A DNA stretch of 64,000 nt, from NCBI GenBank assembly GCA_000310025.1, contig FN649735.1, positions 3,230,318-3,294,317 on the forward strand. Reading direction: 5' to 3'. The position numbers and the translations under genes were made by a program. Of this stretch, positions 50,329 to 60,390 are shown in pieces. Position 1 is the first letter of the stretch; each line of letters opens with the position of its first letter. The stretch is from Ectocarpus siliculosus (Eukaryota > Sar > Phaeophyceae > Ectocarpales > Ectocarpaceae). The notes below the pieces were generated by a model. The model was not told the DNA's origin, made no database searches, and saw only the letters and a program-made list of their open reading frames with translations.

Positions 50329-52102
50329 TCAGGCATGTGCTCAACTACTCGGACTTTGCCGTGGTCGTGGACCCAGACGCCTTCACCACGCGGGAGAGAG
50401 TGACGAAGGTCGTTCAAGATGCCCTCTCGAGGTGATGGTCGTGTCCTTCTGGTCTGGTTTCGTTTTTGCTGGTTAAGCTCCTTGGCAAAGGGTAAGTGAG
50501 GGGTCCGCGAGAGAAGAATTTGGGGCCCCGCGAAGGGAAATTGGGCGTCCCGTGAATCGTGAATGGGAATTGGGGGTCCCGCGAGTGGGAAACAGGGGTT
50601 CCGCGTAATGGGTCGGGGCGTCGTCCACCGTAAAGACGCAGGCACGAACAATCGCAGTGACGAAGTTTGTTTTGACAAGAGGCGCTGCAAACTATTTTGT
50701 GATTATTGAAGCCGTCGATTTTTTTGTTGTACCGATCGACCGATGACGACAATGCAGGTCGGAAGCGGAGGTGGAGCAGTTGCGAGAAGGCGGGAGAAGG
50801 GGCATCAGCGCCCTCCTGTACGGAGTGACTATGGGCAAGGAGATAGGCGACATGCGGCCCTTCCTCGGCACCGCTACGAAGTTCGTCCGAGCGGTGCGTG
50901 CTGAATCTGCGTATGCTTCCCCCCGCCGCCCCCCCGCTTTTTTGTATGGCCTTTGTGTTTGTCTGCGGTAGTAACCGTGATGGTGGTCGAGTAGATCATG
51001 TTGTACGGGGTGGAAAACCCTCACTCCGCACACAGGGGATGATCGGACTACGTTGTGTTAACGTTGGCCAAGCACCCCCCGAGGCAGTTACACAATGGTC
51101 TCTGGAAGTAAAAGCGCCAGAAAATGCATCAAGTCATTCGCAGCCATCATCCGTATGCCAGGAAGCAAGCACAATATGCCGAACACCCTTAACAGGACGC
51201 AGCGCGACCTTTACTAGCCAATCAGCGCTCGGCCCTTTCCCTACTACGAACCAACAATCCAATCAGAGCAGCGTTCCTTTTCCAAAGAAACTGACCAATC
51301 AGAGCACCGAAGAAACTAGCCAACCAGCGCGCTGCCCCACGAAACCAACCAATCAGAGCTACGCGCTCGCGGGGGGAGGAGGGACTGAGGGCGAGGGCAG
51401 ATCGGCAGACATGTGGACCTGCAACCGGTATGATCCCAAGGGCGAGGAGGTCGACGCGGCTCCGCGGACGACTGCGAAGCTACCCCCCCCTGCCGGCGCA
51501 ACGTGAGAGGATGGCCAGAGTTTATAGCAACAGCAGCGGAGTGTGCTGTAGAGAGGGTATGGGCATGCAGTAGTAGTAGCAGCAGCAGAGTGGGATGATC
51601 AGCATGCGGTGTTGCTGTAGCAAGAGCAGAGTGTGCGCCGTGTAGATAGGATGAGATCGCAGCACGTAGATAAATTTAGATGATGCGGGGGTGGCGCAAG
51701 TACTCCTGCGCAGAGACCGAACGATTTTTACTGCTGTAGCTGCAACAATCAATCATTTCATGATGAACTACAAGAACAATCGAATTATCCAATTCCCTAT
51801 TCCGCTTCCCCTCTCGGAAAAAACCATGGCCAACCCCGGATTGCAGGCGACAGTGGCTGGCCGAGACAGAGACAATCGTGAACGAGGAGCGGTCCCTGCT
51901 TTTCTGCGCGCCCCCGAACACCGGGTCGCTGCAGTTCAGGATGCTCGCCAAACGGATGCAGGTATGTCCCATGTTGTTCAGGCTGCCGTTTGTGTGTCTT
52001 TTTATTGTTAGCATCGACCGCGCTAACCGGCTGACCAATGAAAAGACGTCACTCTCAGTGCGGTTTGACACCGACAAAAGGTCACGATCTGGGACCCCTT
52101 GC

Positions 52103-52134
<32 letters not shown>

Positions 52135-52241
52135 GGTTGTTAGCATCGACCGCGCTGACCGGCTGACCAATGAAAAGACGTCACTCCCAGTGCGGTTTGA
52201 CACCGACAAAAGGTCACGATCTGGGACCCCTTGCTTTGTGC

Positions 52242-52278
<37 letters not shown>

Positions 52279-52291
52279 TGTGTGTGTGTGC

Positions 52292-52323
<32 letters not shown>

Positions 52324-55300
52324 GTTTTGGTTGTTACCATCGACCGCGCTAACCGGCTATCCACTGGCAAGACGTCAGTCTCAGTGCGGGATAAGAACAC
52401 CAACACGCCCGCTAACCACACGGTTCTACCGACGAGCGCGGCGTGCAAGTTTGTACGACAGCAGTGTCCTGCTTTTTTCTCGTAAAACAACAATATGTAC
52501 CCAGCGTCACTTTTCTTAGCCCTTCCCGTTCTCTCTGTTGACTGCGGACACCGGCTCGGACCCAAAACAGTGAAGCCCAACTCAGAGGGGGGCGTCATCG
52601 CCCATCCTTCTGTAGTACTCGCGAGCTAGACCTGGTGGTTTTTTCACCTAAAACGATAGTTGTCGATCGCGAAATAGCGGTGCGGTGTTTGTTCCGTAAC
52701 GTTGAGTTGTCAAGCTTTTTTCTGCTGGGTGGTATACAATAGTATTGGGTGGGTGTGTGTTTTATTGGATAGTTTTCAGTGTTGGGGACGCAATATGCAC
52801 ACAGCGTATCGCTTTCTTCTCCCAACCCTGCCCGTCTGACACAGACACACCACCGGTTCGTAACCCAAACCCGAAAGAAATAATTGGAAGGGTGGCGTCA
52901 TTTCTCCATCCTCCCGTAGTACTCACGAGCTAATTTTGGGAGTTTTTTTTTTTTAACAATATGTACACAACACATCACTTTCTTCTCCCAACCCTACCCG
53001 CCTGACACCACGGACACACACCGGGTTCGGAACCGAACCCTCAAAATTTCGAAGGGCCTCCCGCACTGGGCGGTGTCCAACGACCGGTCGCTGGTGTTCG
53101 ACAGAGAAGCCTCGGGGCTCGAGCTGCTGGATGCGACGGACGGGCACCTGATGGAGGAGATCTACCAGGAGAACGGGTCCGGTTGGATCAAGATCGGCCT
53201 CGTGCGTGACCCGGTCACCCGGCTGCTTTCGGCCTACCTCGACCTTGCCGACAGGTGGCGAGAGGCGTTGTCGCCGCCGGGGGGGGCGGCGGATGATGCT
53301 GCTGCCGGGCAGGTGTGTGTGTGTGTTTTGTTGTTGTTATTATTATTGTTAGCATCGACCGCGTTGACCGGCTGACCAATGAAAAGACGTCAGTTTCAGT
53401 GCCGCCGAAAACAGAAAAACCGCTTGTGTGTGTGCTCCTCTGTTTCCCTTCTGGTTGGCTTTAGTGTGCGCATCGACCGCGCTAACCGGCTGACCAATGA
53501 AAATACGCCAGTCACGCCTAGAAACGGCACACGCGTCTAAAGGCATGTGTGCGCTATTTATCAATAGGTTCTCGAGAAGTGCTCTTTTTTCGCACACTAG
53601 GGAGAACCGGAACATGCTCGAAAGTTCCATTGCCGTTTCGTCATGTTGCTGCATTTGCCTCAACTACTGCTGGAAGTTCACGGCAAATGTATAGTAGAGG
53701 TGCGTGAACGCGCCAAGACAACTCTCAACAGGAACCGTTTGCTGCCGACCGCTTACTGAGCCCCACCCCCGCCGCCACCGCAGAGTTCCAACCACGATCG
53801 ACGGCGGCTACGGCAATCGCCGGACGAGGGGGAGCCTACGGGCGAAGATGATGACCGACATCACCAGCAAGGGGGAAGCAGAGACCATGCACCGCTCACC
53901 GGAAGCGAGTGGGACTTGTTCGACGCTATCGTCGACAGGCGAAGGCGGCGGCGGCGACAGCGGGGACCGGGGCCCCGGCAAGAGGAGGAAAACGAGGGAA
54001 TCGCCTACGAGGGTTTGCACGACAGCGGAGGCGTTTTTGATGGAGAGGGCGGCAGCGGAAGCCGCAACGAAGGAACCGACAACCAAGGGGGCGCTAACGC
54101 CGGCGGCGGGAGGGGCGCGGACGGGCGATTACTACAAGGCGAGAGAAGAACCGACGCAGCAGACCAACCCGTCAAGGCTAACAACGACGACGGCCGGGAG
54201 GTGTCGCCGGAGCACCACCCGCTACGACACCGCGAAATGGAGGAGGAAGGAGAGAGGCGTTTCTTCTGGCAGGGTCCCGGGGGTTGGGACGGCCCCGGGG
54301 CGGCAGGCGAGGACGGCGGCGACAGGTCCGCCGTTGGCGGCGGCGGTGACGGCGACGGCGATGGTGTCGGCGTCCCTACGTTCGTGGAGGTTGTGGAGAC
54401 CCTCAAGGCGGACGTCTGGGGCGGCCCCGTGGCGTTCCGGCCGGCGGTGAGCCTGTGCGGCCAGCGCAACTCTCCGTTCGACAGCGTCATCCCGTTCGAG
54501 AGGCTGCAGGTGTGTGTGTGTGCGTGTGTGCGTTTGTATTTTGCATCGACCGCGCTAACCGGCTGAAAAATGCGTCAGTCTCAGTGCGGTTGAAAACATA
54601 AAATGATTCTAAAGACCTCAATCTGGGACCCCGTGACCGCACGTCATTGGGAGTCCACGCTACTCTCTTGATTAAAGACAGATACCGTAGCAGTGTGTGT
54701 GTGTGTGTGTGTGATGCTCTGTCTCTCGCTGTCTCTACTTGGAGAATGGCACAACTCCAACATATTACACGATTTCAACGGGACTACTATTGCGGGCCAG
54801 ACGCTAGTCGACCGACAGCAATGAGGTTCCCCGTAGTATCTCCCTGCAACCTTCAGTAGTCTTCACGGCCTCTTCTGGCTAACCCTTGCACACGAGATCG
54901 CGACGTTTACCCTCAAGTAGAGAACAATTGCATACAACAAAAGGGTTCTCAACACCAACCAATCTAAGCCGAACCAACCTAAGCCGTCCTCGGGTTCCTT
55001 GCCGAACGAGCACTTGACGGGGCAACTTAAGGTTAATGGAGGGTCGCGTTGCAAGACGATAATGTGTTGCAGAACACGCTCCACCGCTTAAGAACCTCTT
55101 GTTTTGCCCGAAGCTCGTTTCTTTCTCCGTCTTTGCGGGGTAACGCAACATGGACTACGTAGTTTGTGGTGCTGGATTATTAACTCAACACCCGTCGCTG
55201 CGGTCAATATGTTGGTACTCATAATTTTTCAGAGGTAAGGTGTGACGCGTTCTGCTAGTAAACTTTTCTTTCGCCAATTCGTTCCACAAACAGACAGCGA

Positions 55301-55881
55301 ACCCTCTTTGTTGTTCCCCCACTACCCAACTTCGCGAAATATCCTACAGCCACCTTGCCGTCGCACTGACGACAATGCAGAAATGTGACACCCCACAAAC
55401 TAATTTTTTGTGAAGAAGTTAAAGTTCGCCTTCATACCCCTGTATGACGACGAAAACAAGTACCCAAACCCTACGACCACAACACGCCGTGGGTGGTGCC
55501 GATGCTGCAGAAACGTTACACCCCACCATCCAGCCTCGTGGGCCTACCCTACAATCACAGCACGCCTTGGTGGTGGTGATGATGATGAGGATGATGATGA
55601 TGATGATGATGGTATAGAAACGTTATACCCCACCAACCAACTTTTGTGAGCCGACCCTGCAACCACATATAATGATGCAGCAGAAGCGTTACATCCCACC
55701 ACCAACTTTCGTAAATCAACCCTGCAACCACATGATACTATTTATGCGGAATTGTTACATCCCACCAACCAACTTCGTGAACCAATGCTGCAACCACATA
55801 TAGCAATGCAGCAGAAGTGTTACATCCCACCAACCAGCCTCGTGGGCCTACCCTACAATCACAGCACGCCTTTGGTGGTGG

Positions 55882-55928
<47 letters not shown>

Positions 55929-56939
55929 TAGAAACGTTATACCCCACCAACCAACTTTTGTGAGCCGACCCTGCAACCACAGACAATGATGCAGCAGAAG
56001 TGTTACATCCCACCAACCAGCCTCGTGGGCCTACCCTACACACCACAGCACGTCTTGGTGGTGATGATGATGGTGATGCAGAATGTTACACCCCTTCCAA
56101 CCAAACCCTACGCGGTGTTGGTGGCCACCGGCTACAATGTGCAGAAAACCTCTACCGAGCTAGTCAAGTCTCTCCCCGGAGACATCTGGGAGGCGTTCGG
56201 GAAGTCCGGGTGGGGGCCAGAAGGGCAACACGCCTTCATGGAGTTCGACTACGGCCGGAACGCCCGGCGGCGGCAGGGAGGGCCGGTCGGCGAGGAATCA
56301 CAACGACCAGAAGGTTCGTTCACGAAAGCACCGTCGCCTTTGCTTGGGGCGGGGGGGGTGGGGGGTGTCCTCATAGCCGTGCATGCCGTAGTCGTTAGAC
56401 CATTGACCTCGCATCCCTACAAAGCCGGGATGGAGCACGCCGGGTTTCCGCCGGACCAGGCTACCGCATCACCAAACTGATAACGTACATGCACTGGTCG
56501 TTTTAGCATGGGGATTGGTTTCAAGTTCACATGCGTCGACGCGTTCGAAACCTGAAATCCAACGTGTGTACCAAGTTCCTAACTGGTGATGCCTTCTGCA
56601 GCTTTCCTCCTCTATCTCCTCCTCCTCCTCCTCCTCCTCCTCCTCCTCCTCATTCACCTCCTATCATTTTAGTCTTACTCCGACTCCCACTCCTACTCCT
56701 ACTCCTACTCCTCCGTTTACTCTGGGTGCGTAGGCAACGACAAGGACGAGCCCTTGCCGCCGCGCGCGCGCGATCTCTTCGACGGGGAGGACCTTTGCGC
56801 GTGGGCGGAGTACTACAACGACCTGGAGACCCTAGAGACTGTTGGCAAGATCTACGAGTTGGACTACACCTACTACCGCTGGTACCGGCTTGATCCGTGG
56901 AGGGAGAGACTGCAGGCCTGCTTGGCTGCCAAGCGTTGA
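43097..56939 (+). CDS. Predicted bifunctional exostosin (GT47) glycosyltransferase-sulfotransferase
   Basis: Exons: 43097-43710, 45522-45623, 47036-47242, 47714-47873, 48740-48843, 49819-49935, 50333-50431, 50758-50893, 51357-51502, 51847-51961, 53055-53312, 53784-54509, 56145-56313, 56734-56939. Every junction is in phase: 1052 aa. Residues 48-68 (TFVFVFAAGLLGAALVLLLS) are a signal anchor, so a type II Golgi protein. Residues about 150-513 are exostosin-like: KVSVFVYDG, ANPEEADLFYVPMYPVL, KMVTIPYTA, IPFFFVGTARG, FCFCPRGDTESSRRIFDAVA, AGCTPIV. Residues about 565-1052 are a carbohydrate sulfotransferase: 5'-PAPS loop CAPPNTGSLQFR (582-593), 3'-phosphate motif VRDPVTRLLSAY (R651, S659), SLCGQRNSPFDSVIPFERL, and C-terminal VGKIYELDYTYYRWY. 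Exon 12 inserts about 150 acidic and basic low-complexity residues. Exon 9 (acceptor uncertain) is the bridge. The alternative is two adjacent genes. The 10 N gap lies in intron 6. Confidence 0.8.
44811..45035 (-). repeat. Tandem pair of about 110 bases with zinc-finger-like coding
   Basis: Two tandem units (about 44811-44922 and 44923-45035) lie in intron 1 of the glycosyltransferase gene. On the minus strand each reads AAKYRCPLDTCAYKP, then LRDYPKLQT or LRDNPKLQT, the CxxxxC start and spacing of a C2H2-type finger repeat. It is probably a fragment of a zinc-finger gene or element; no complete frame. Confidence 0.5.
45150..45226 (+). repeat. CAA-tailed repeat, family C, copy 3
   Basis: ATTAGAAGGTAATGAGCGGA then GACCAGAACGAGTTTTAATG and a short ACAACAACAA tail, like the copy at 41690. 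Confidence 0.5.
46358..46484 (+). repeat. SINE-like repeat, family S, copy 2
   Basis: GTGTACTCAATAGTCGTGCA then TGCCGTAGTCGTTTGACC and GACCTCGCATCCCTACAAAG, ending CATCACCAAGCGCGAAGC. Same orientation as the host gene, in intron 2. Confidence 0.75.
46552..46662 (+). repeat. SINE-like repeat, family S, copy 3
   Basis: Second copy within 200 bases of copy 2 and very similar to it, including GGGTTCTCACCGGACCAGG. It is followed directly by a MITE right end (46664-46703), so the elements are nested or abutting. Confidence 0.75.
46664..46703. repeat. MITE family M, right-end remnant
   Basis: TGGACCGGGGGGGGTGATTT then TTTTCGTTATGTCACCTACG, matching the right arm of the copies at 26341, 47915 and 49233. 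Confidence 0.45.
47915..48146. repeat. MITE, family M, copy 2
   Basis: Left arm CACCGATGTGACGCTAGATA then TCAGACCCCCAGGGCCGATT; right arm ATCGGTCCAGAGGGTGTAAT then GTCTTACGTCATGCCACCTG. About 230 bases in intron 4 of the glycosyltransferase gene, 40 bases after the donor. Confidence 0.65.
49233..49462. repeat. MITE, family M, copy 3
   Basis: Left arm GTGCCGTATGTGACACAAGA then TGCCACACC; right arm GGTGTGGTATATTGCGTC then ATGTCACATACGGTAC. The arms are clear inverted repeats. It lies in intron 5. Confidence 0.7.
50017..50026. other. Assembly gap, 10 N
   Basis: Ten Ns in intron 6 just after an 18-base G run. Sequence after the gap partly repeats the end of exon 6 (GTTCTCCGAGT and GGTGTTTGGG recur), so this may be a read-merging problem or a real small duplication. 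Confidence 0.9.
52009..52420 (+). repeat. Three tandem copies of splice-site-proximal repeat, family R
   Basis: Copies starting near 52009, 52141 and 52338 carry GCATCGACCGCGCTAACCGG, CTGACCAATGAAAAGACG and CTCAGTGCGG, and are separated by long TG runs. They fill the 5' half of intron 10. Further copies are near 53353 and 53470 (intron 11) and 54543 (intron 12). Confidence 0.75.
52490..53054 (+). repeat. Tandem repeat ending at a 3' splice site
   Basis: Three related units start near 52490, 52787 and 52958: CAATATGTACCCAGCGTCAC, CAATATGCACACAGCGTATC, CAATATGTACACAACACATC. Each goes on to a pyrimidine-rich stretch, a GGTTCG-type block and an AG followed by G. The last unit supplies the AAG|GGC acceptor of exon 11 at 53055. 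Confidence 0.6.
55370..56100 (+). repeat. Minisatellite with ATG/GAT microsatellite cores
   Basis: About a dozen imperfect units of roughly 60 bases such as GTTACATCCCACCAACCAGC then CTCGTGGGCCTACCCTAC, interrupted by GATGAT runs near 55570-55612 and 55875-55929. Entirely within intron 12, ending about 45 bases before exon 13. Confidence 0.75.
56366..56477 (+). repeat. SINE-like repeat, family S, copy 4
   Basis: GTCCTCATAGCCGTGCATGC then CGTAGTCGTTAGACCATTGA and GGACCAGGCTACCGCATCAC, in intron 13. Confidence 0.75.
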
Positions 56940-58484
56940 GGAGAAGCAGCGGTCGCCAGAGAGCGGGCATGTATTTAGTCGCTGGCTGTGTGAGGTTTCG
57001 ACCCCCTTAGGGGGTGATGGGGTCAGGCTGCCGGTGTGGCGAACACGCGTAAATTGTTTGGTTTTGGTGACGCCGGCGGTGGCGGGGGAGGGGAGGGGGG
57101 CGGGGGGCGGGGAGTACTTGTTTTCTTGCCAATTTTGTCTTGTTTTTTTTTTTGCTTCCACGGGTGCCGCGTGTTTGCCGGGTCTCAGGTCGACGCTGCT
57201 CAATTGGACACAGATTTTTCGTGCAGCAGCGGTACGGCAGAAGAGCATGTCCGAAGCGCGTTCTTTTTCGTCCGTTCGCGAGGGAGCGAACGTGCGCCCG
57301 AACGCACGTACGTATGCATACGTACGCGTCCTGCTTCGGTGTGGATTCTTGTGCACGGCATGTAGGTAAACGGTCGACAGAGCGCAAATCGTCGTGCTTG
57401 GTGGGTGTGCGCTACCGTGATGGGTGTGGTCCCGGAGGCGGCTCGCGTGGGACAATGTGCGTCTCGGTTTTGCCGGATCGTGTGTGGACGGCAGGTGGGT
57501 GAAGGGGGTCCCGGGAAATCGGGGAAGCTCAAGTTTGAGTGAGCACCGGACCAATTGGAAACGTGCATCGTGTTTTGTAGAGATTTGCCCTTTGGGGCGT
57601 TTGTTTTGATGGGACGTTTGTTTTGATGGGACGGGATTGATTGTCGACAACGTCACTGTAAGGAGAAGTTCACACGTGCTGCATGTAGCTGTTCAAACCA
57701 GGCAGAAAAAAATTGTATACACTACGAGCCCAGGGAGCTCGATGTTAGGTCTAGGAAGTAACTCTGTCCACGTGTTGTTGGTTACTTAGCAGTGGATTTA
57801 CGATTTGAAACTTGTTTTTTTGTTTGTTTGTTTTCTTGTCGTCCCATGTGTCGTTGATTTCAGTTGGCTTGCGGACCCTCCGGGTCCATTTTATCCGAGC
57901 ACATTCTTTGGGATCAGTTAGCCTGTGGCCACGGGCATTGACCGGTCAAGTGCTTGATGAGTACGGACTGATGAGAGGTACTGGGTGGAGATCGGAACGG
58001 TTTTTAAGGTGAAAACAACAACTACAACCTATTTCGTTCTGGGCGTCGGTCCTTACGTCTTTCGGTGTATTTCTGGACGCACCGGCCGGGGTCACACAGG
58101 AGGAACGGCAGACCACACAGTTAGTTGTATTCTCCGCCTTCTCGTGCGGTGCGTGCCTTGATCTGTATCGCGAGAAGAACTCATTCAGCCTTTCCTTTCC
58201 CTCGTCGGTAGGCTTCATAAATAGGACTATGAGTTTCTTTTTCCCCTCAGTCTGGTAAGACCCATAAATCCCAAGATGAGATTTGGAAACTCGAGCACTC
58301 CTGTGCCCGCGGATGCGTCAGTACGGACGCTAATCGCCAGCGGATGTAGGAGGGCAGAGCTGTCTAAGTTGTTGCACAAGAGGGCCGCAGGCAGAAATCT
58401 GCATCGCCCGATGTCCGTCCTCCGCTGTGTATGGACCTATTGTTAGTCTCGGGCGTATGTGGACAACGCAATCAAATTACAGGT
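56940..58484. other. Region downstream of the sulfotransferase exon, no gene seen
   Basis: 3' UTR-like sequence, then non-coding DNA. A palindrome-rich stretch near 57290-57330 contains repeated ACGTACG steps. A CAA-tailed repeat copy lies at 57935-58029. No supported coding region. Confidence 0.5.
57935..58029 (+). repeat. CAA-tailed repeat, family C, copy 4
   Basis: TGAGAGGTACTGGGTGGAGA then TCGGAACGGTTTTTAAGGTG and AAAACAACAACTACAACC, similar to copies at 41690 and 45150. Confidence 0.5.
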
Positions 58485-58765
58485 TGTAGCACTCGCACTT
58501 TAGAACCTCTATTATAGTGTTGCCCAAGGCTGGGGTTCTTAGTTCCTATCATTGGGTCATGCTACGAAAGGTCGCTATATTGGTTTTAGTGGTACTTAGG
58601 AACCTCTATTATAGTGTTGCCCGAGCCTTGTACTCGAAGTTCCTATATAGTTGTGCTACGAATGGTCGCTATATGTTGGTTTTTAGTGTAGGGTTTCCTA
58701 ACCGAGCTCGCAAGTGGTGCACTAGTGTCTATGTTTGATACGATGTTGAGCATGAAGTTCTTACA
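58485..58765 (+). repeat. Left partner of a long inverted pair, with internal tandem duplication
   Basis: Two tandem units (about 58490-58590 and 58595-58690) share AACCTCTATTATAGTGTTGC and TGCTACGAA..GGTCGCTATA. The block ends AGCATGAAGTTCTT. Its reverse complement lies at about 63530-63706. Confidence 0.6.
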
Positions 58766-60287
58766 CTAGCTGCCAAGTCTTCCAAGTGCGGGCGTTGTCT
58801 GTGTTCCAATGTTCGCAAGCCCATCTTTGTCTTGGGAGCGATTATTATGCTGAATTCCAGAGCCTCGGCGAAGATCGAGCGTTCGTTGCGTCTTCGAGGC
58901 CCCGCGGGCGTTTGAGGCGGGGGCGTGTGAATATTGTTCAGGGTTTGATTGAACACCGATCGTTTAAAGTCTTTTAGTATCAGACAGACCTCTCTCGTGC
59001 TGCCGTGATCCTTCCCGGCGGTAGCAACGAACCCCGACCACAGATTGGCTGGGTCAGCAGCACGAGAAACCTGAATAATTTTCTGCACTTTCAATCAGCG
59101 CTCACAGCGTTTCTGCCGGGTCGGAGCTAGCTGCTCCAATCCGTGGTCACACAGAATAAGGGGTCCCTCTCCCTACCCACCCCTCTTCTTGCTTGCGGAG
59201 CTTGCCTTCGATGTTTAACGCGCGAAGAGTGCAGCTCTCTCGCTCCTCAACGTGTACTCATGCACTGCCGCCTTGGCTTTTTGTTTCGTGGCACAAGCAA
59301 TAGGTTATCCTGTTGAGCCAGTATTTCGGACCTGGGCGAACCGGCGACGGGGATGACAAGGACCCGTGAAACGCCGGCAAGTGTCGGCAAAACGTCGCAA
59401 AAAGAGAAACGACGAAGCGTTGGGGGACTGTGTGTGGTTTCTTACCGTGCACGCATCGGACTTCACGGAAGAAAGGCATACCTCGCATTTCCCACAGACC
59501 GTCAAGCACACCAGACCCTAAACCACCGCGGTTACCGCTTCAGGAAAGGGTGCATGCTAGCTATGCATAGTGCGATAGCATCACAACGCCACCTACCTAC
59601 CCCACCGCACGCCCTTGGCCACTTGTTTCGCATCATCTAAAGGCAAAAATAAACCAAAAGAAGACACGTGAAGTACATTCGGCGAGTAGGTGCTGTAGAG
59701 CAGAGTGCGAGACTTGGAAAAACGTGTCGTTTGTGCCCGCCCCCCCACCGCTCGTAGTGTACCCCACAAGAACTGGAGAAGGATGAGAATGTGACTGGGT
59801 CTGGTGCAGGTGACTCGAACATGCGTGCACACGAACCAACACGAGGATGCTACATCCGCACGTCCCTCCAGCCAGCGCTCTTCCTTTTTTATGTGTCCTC
59901 CCCAAACCAGAAAAAAATGCGAAGTGTGGGTACAACAACATGATCTACCCCCATGTGGACATCCCCACAAAGGGTACAATCTCCCCAAAGTCTGTCGGCG
60001 ACGACTCCCTCTCTTCGCGCACATCCCAACAAATATGCTGTCTTGTACGTACATGATTACCTTGTGCCTAGACTAGTTCACCTATGTAATCCGTGTGCAC
60101 TGGTACACCACGACGCTGGATTGTGTCCACAACGAACCGCTGTCAAAAGCCGGACGGTTCCTTTCCGCGAACCTGCCCGCAAGTCAACGGCATCTATCTC
60201 CGGCGCTTGCAGGTGGCAAACGACGACACCAGTCTCTGTGGCATTGTCGCCGAGAAAAACGAGCACCTACAAATACTTGGGGTTTTC

Positions 60288-60390
60288 ACGCGGTTTTCCC
60301 TTGTTCAACCGCGCGTTGTAGGGATGCGAGGCCAATGGGCTAACGACTACGGCATACAAGTACCGGTATGCGTTTACATGATGAGTACCC
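60288..60390 (-). repeat. SINE-like repeat, family S, copy 5
   Basis: Reverse-complement copy: GTAGGGATGCGAGGCCAATG then GGCTAACGACTACGGCAT. Slightly diverged from copies 2-4. Confidence 0.6.

Noticed and set aside
56832-57656. 274-codon minus-strand frame
   Set aside because: It overlaps the last sulfotransferase exon in antisense and extends into non-coding sequence; no domain and no splice support.
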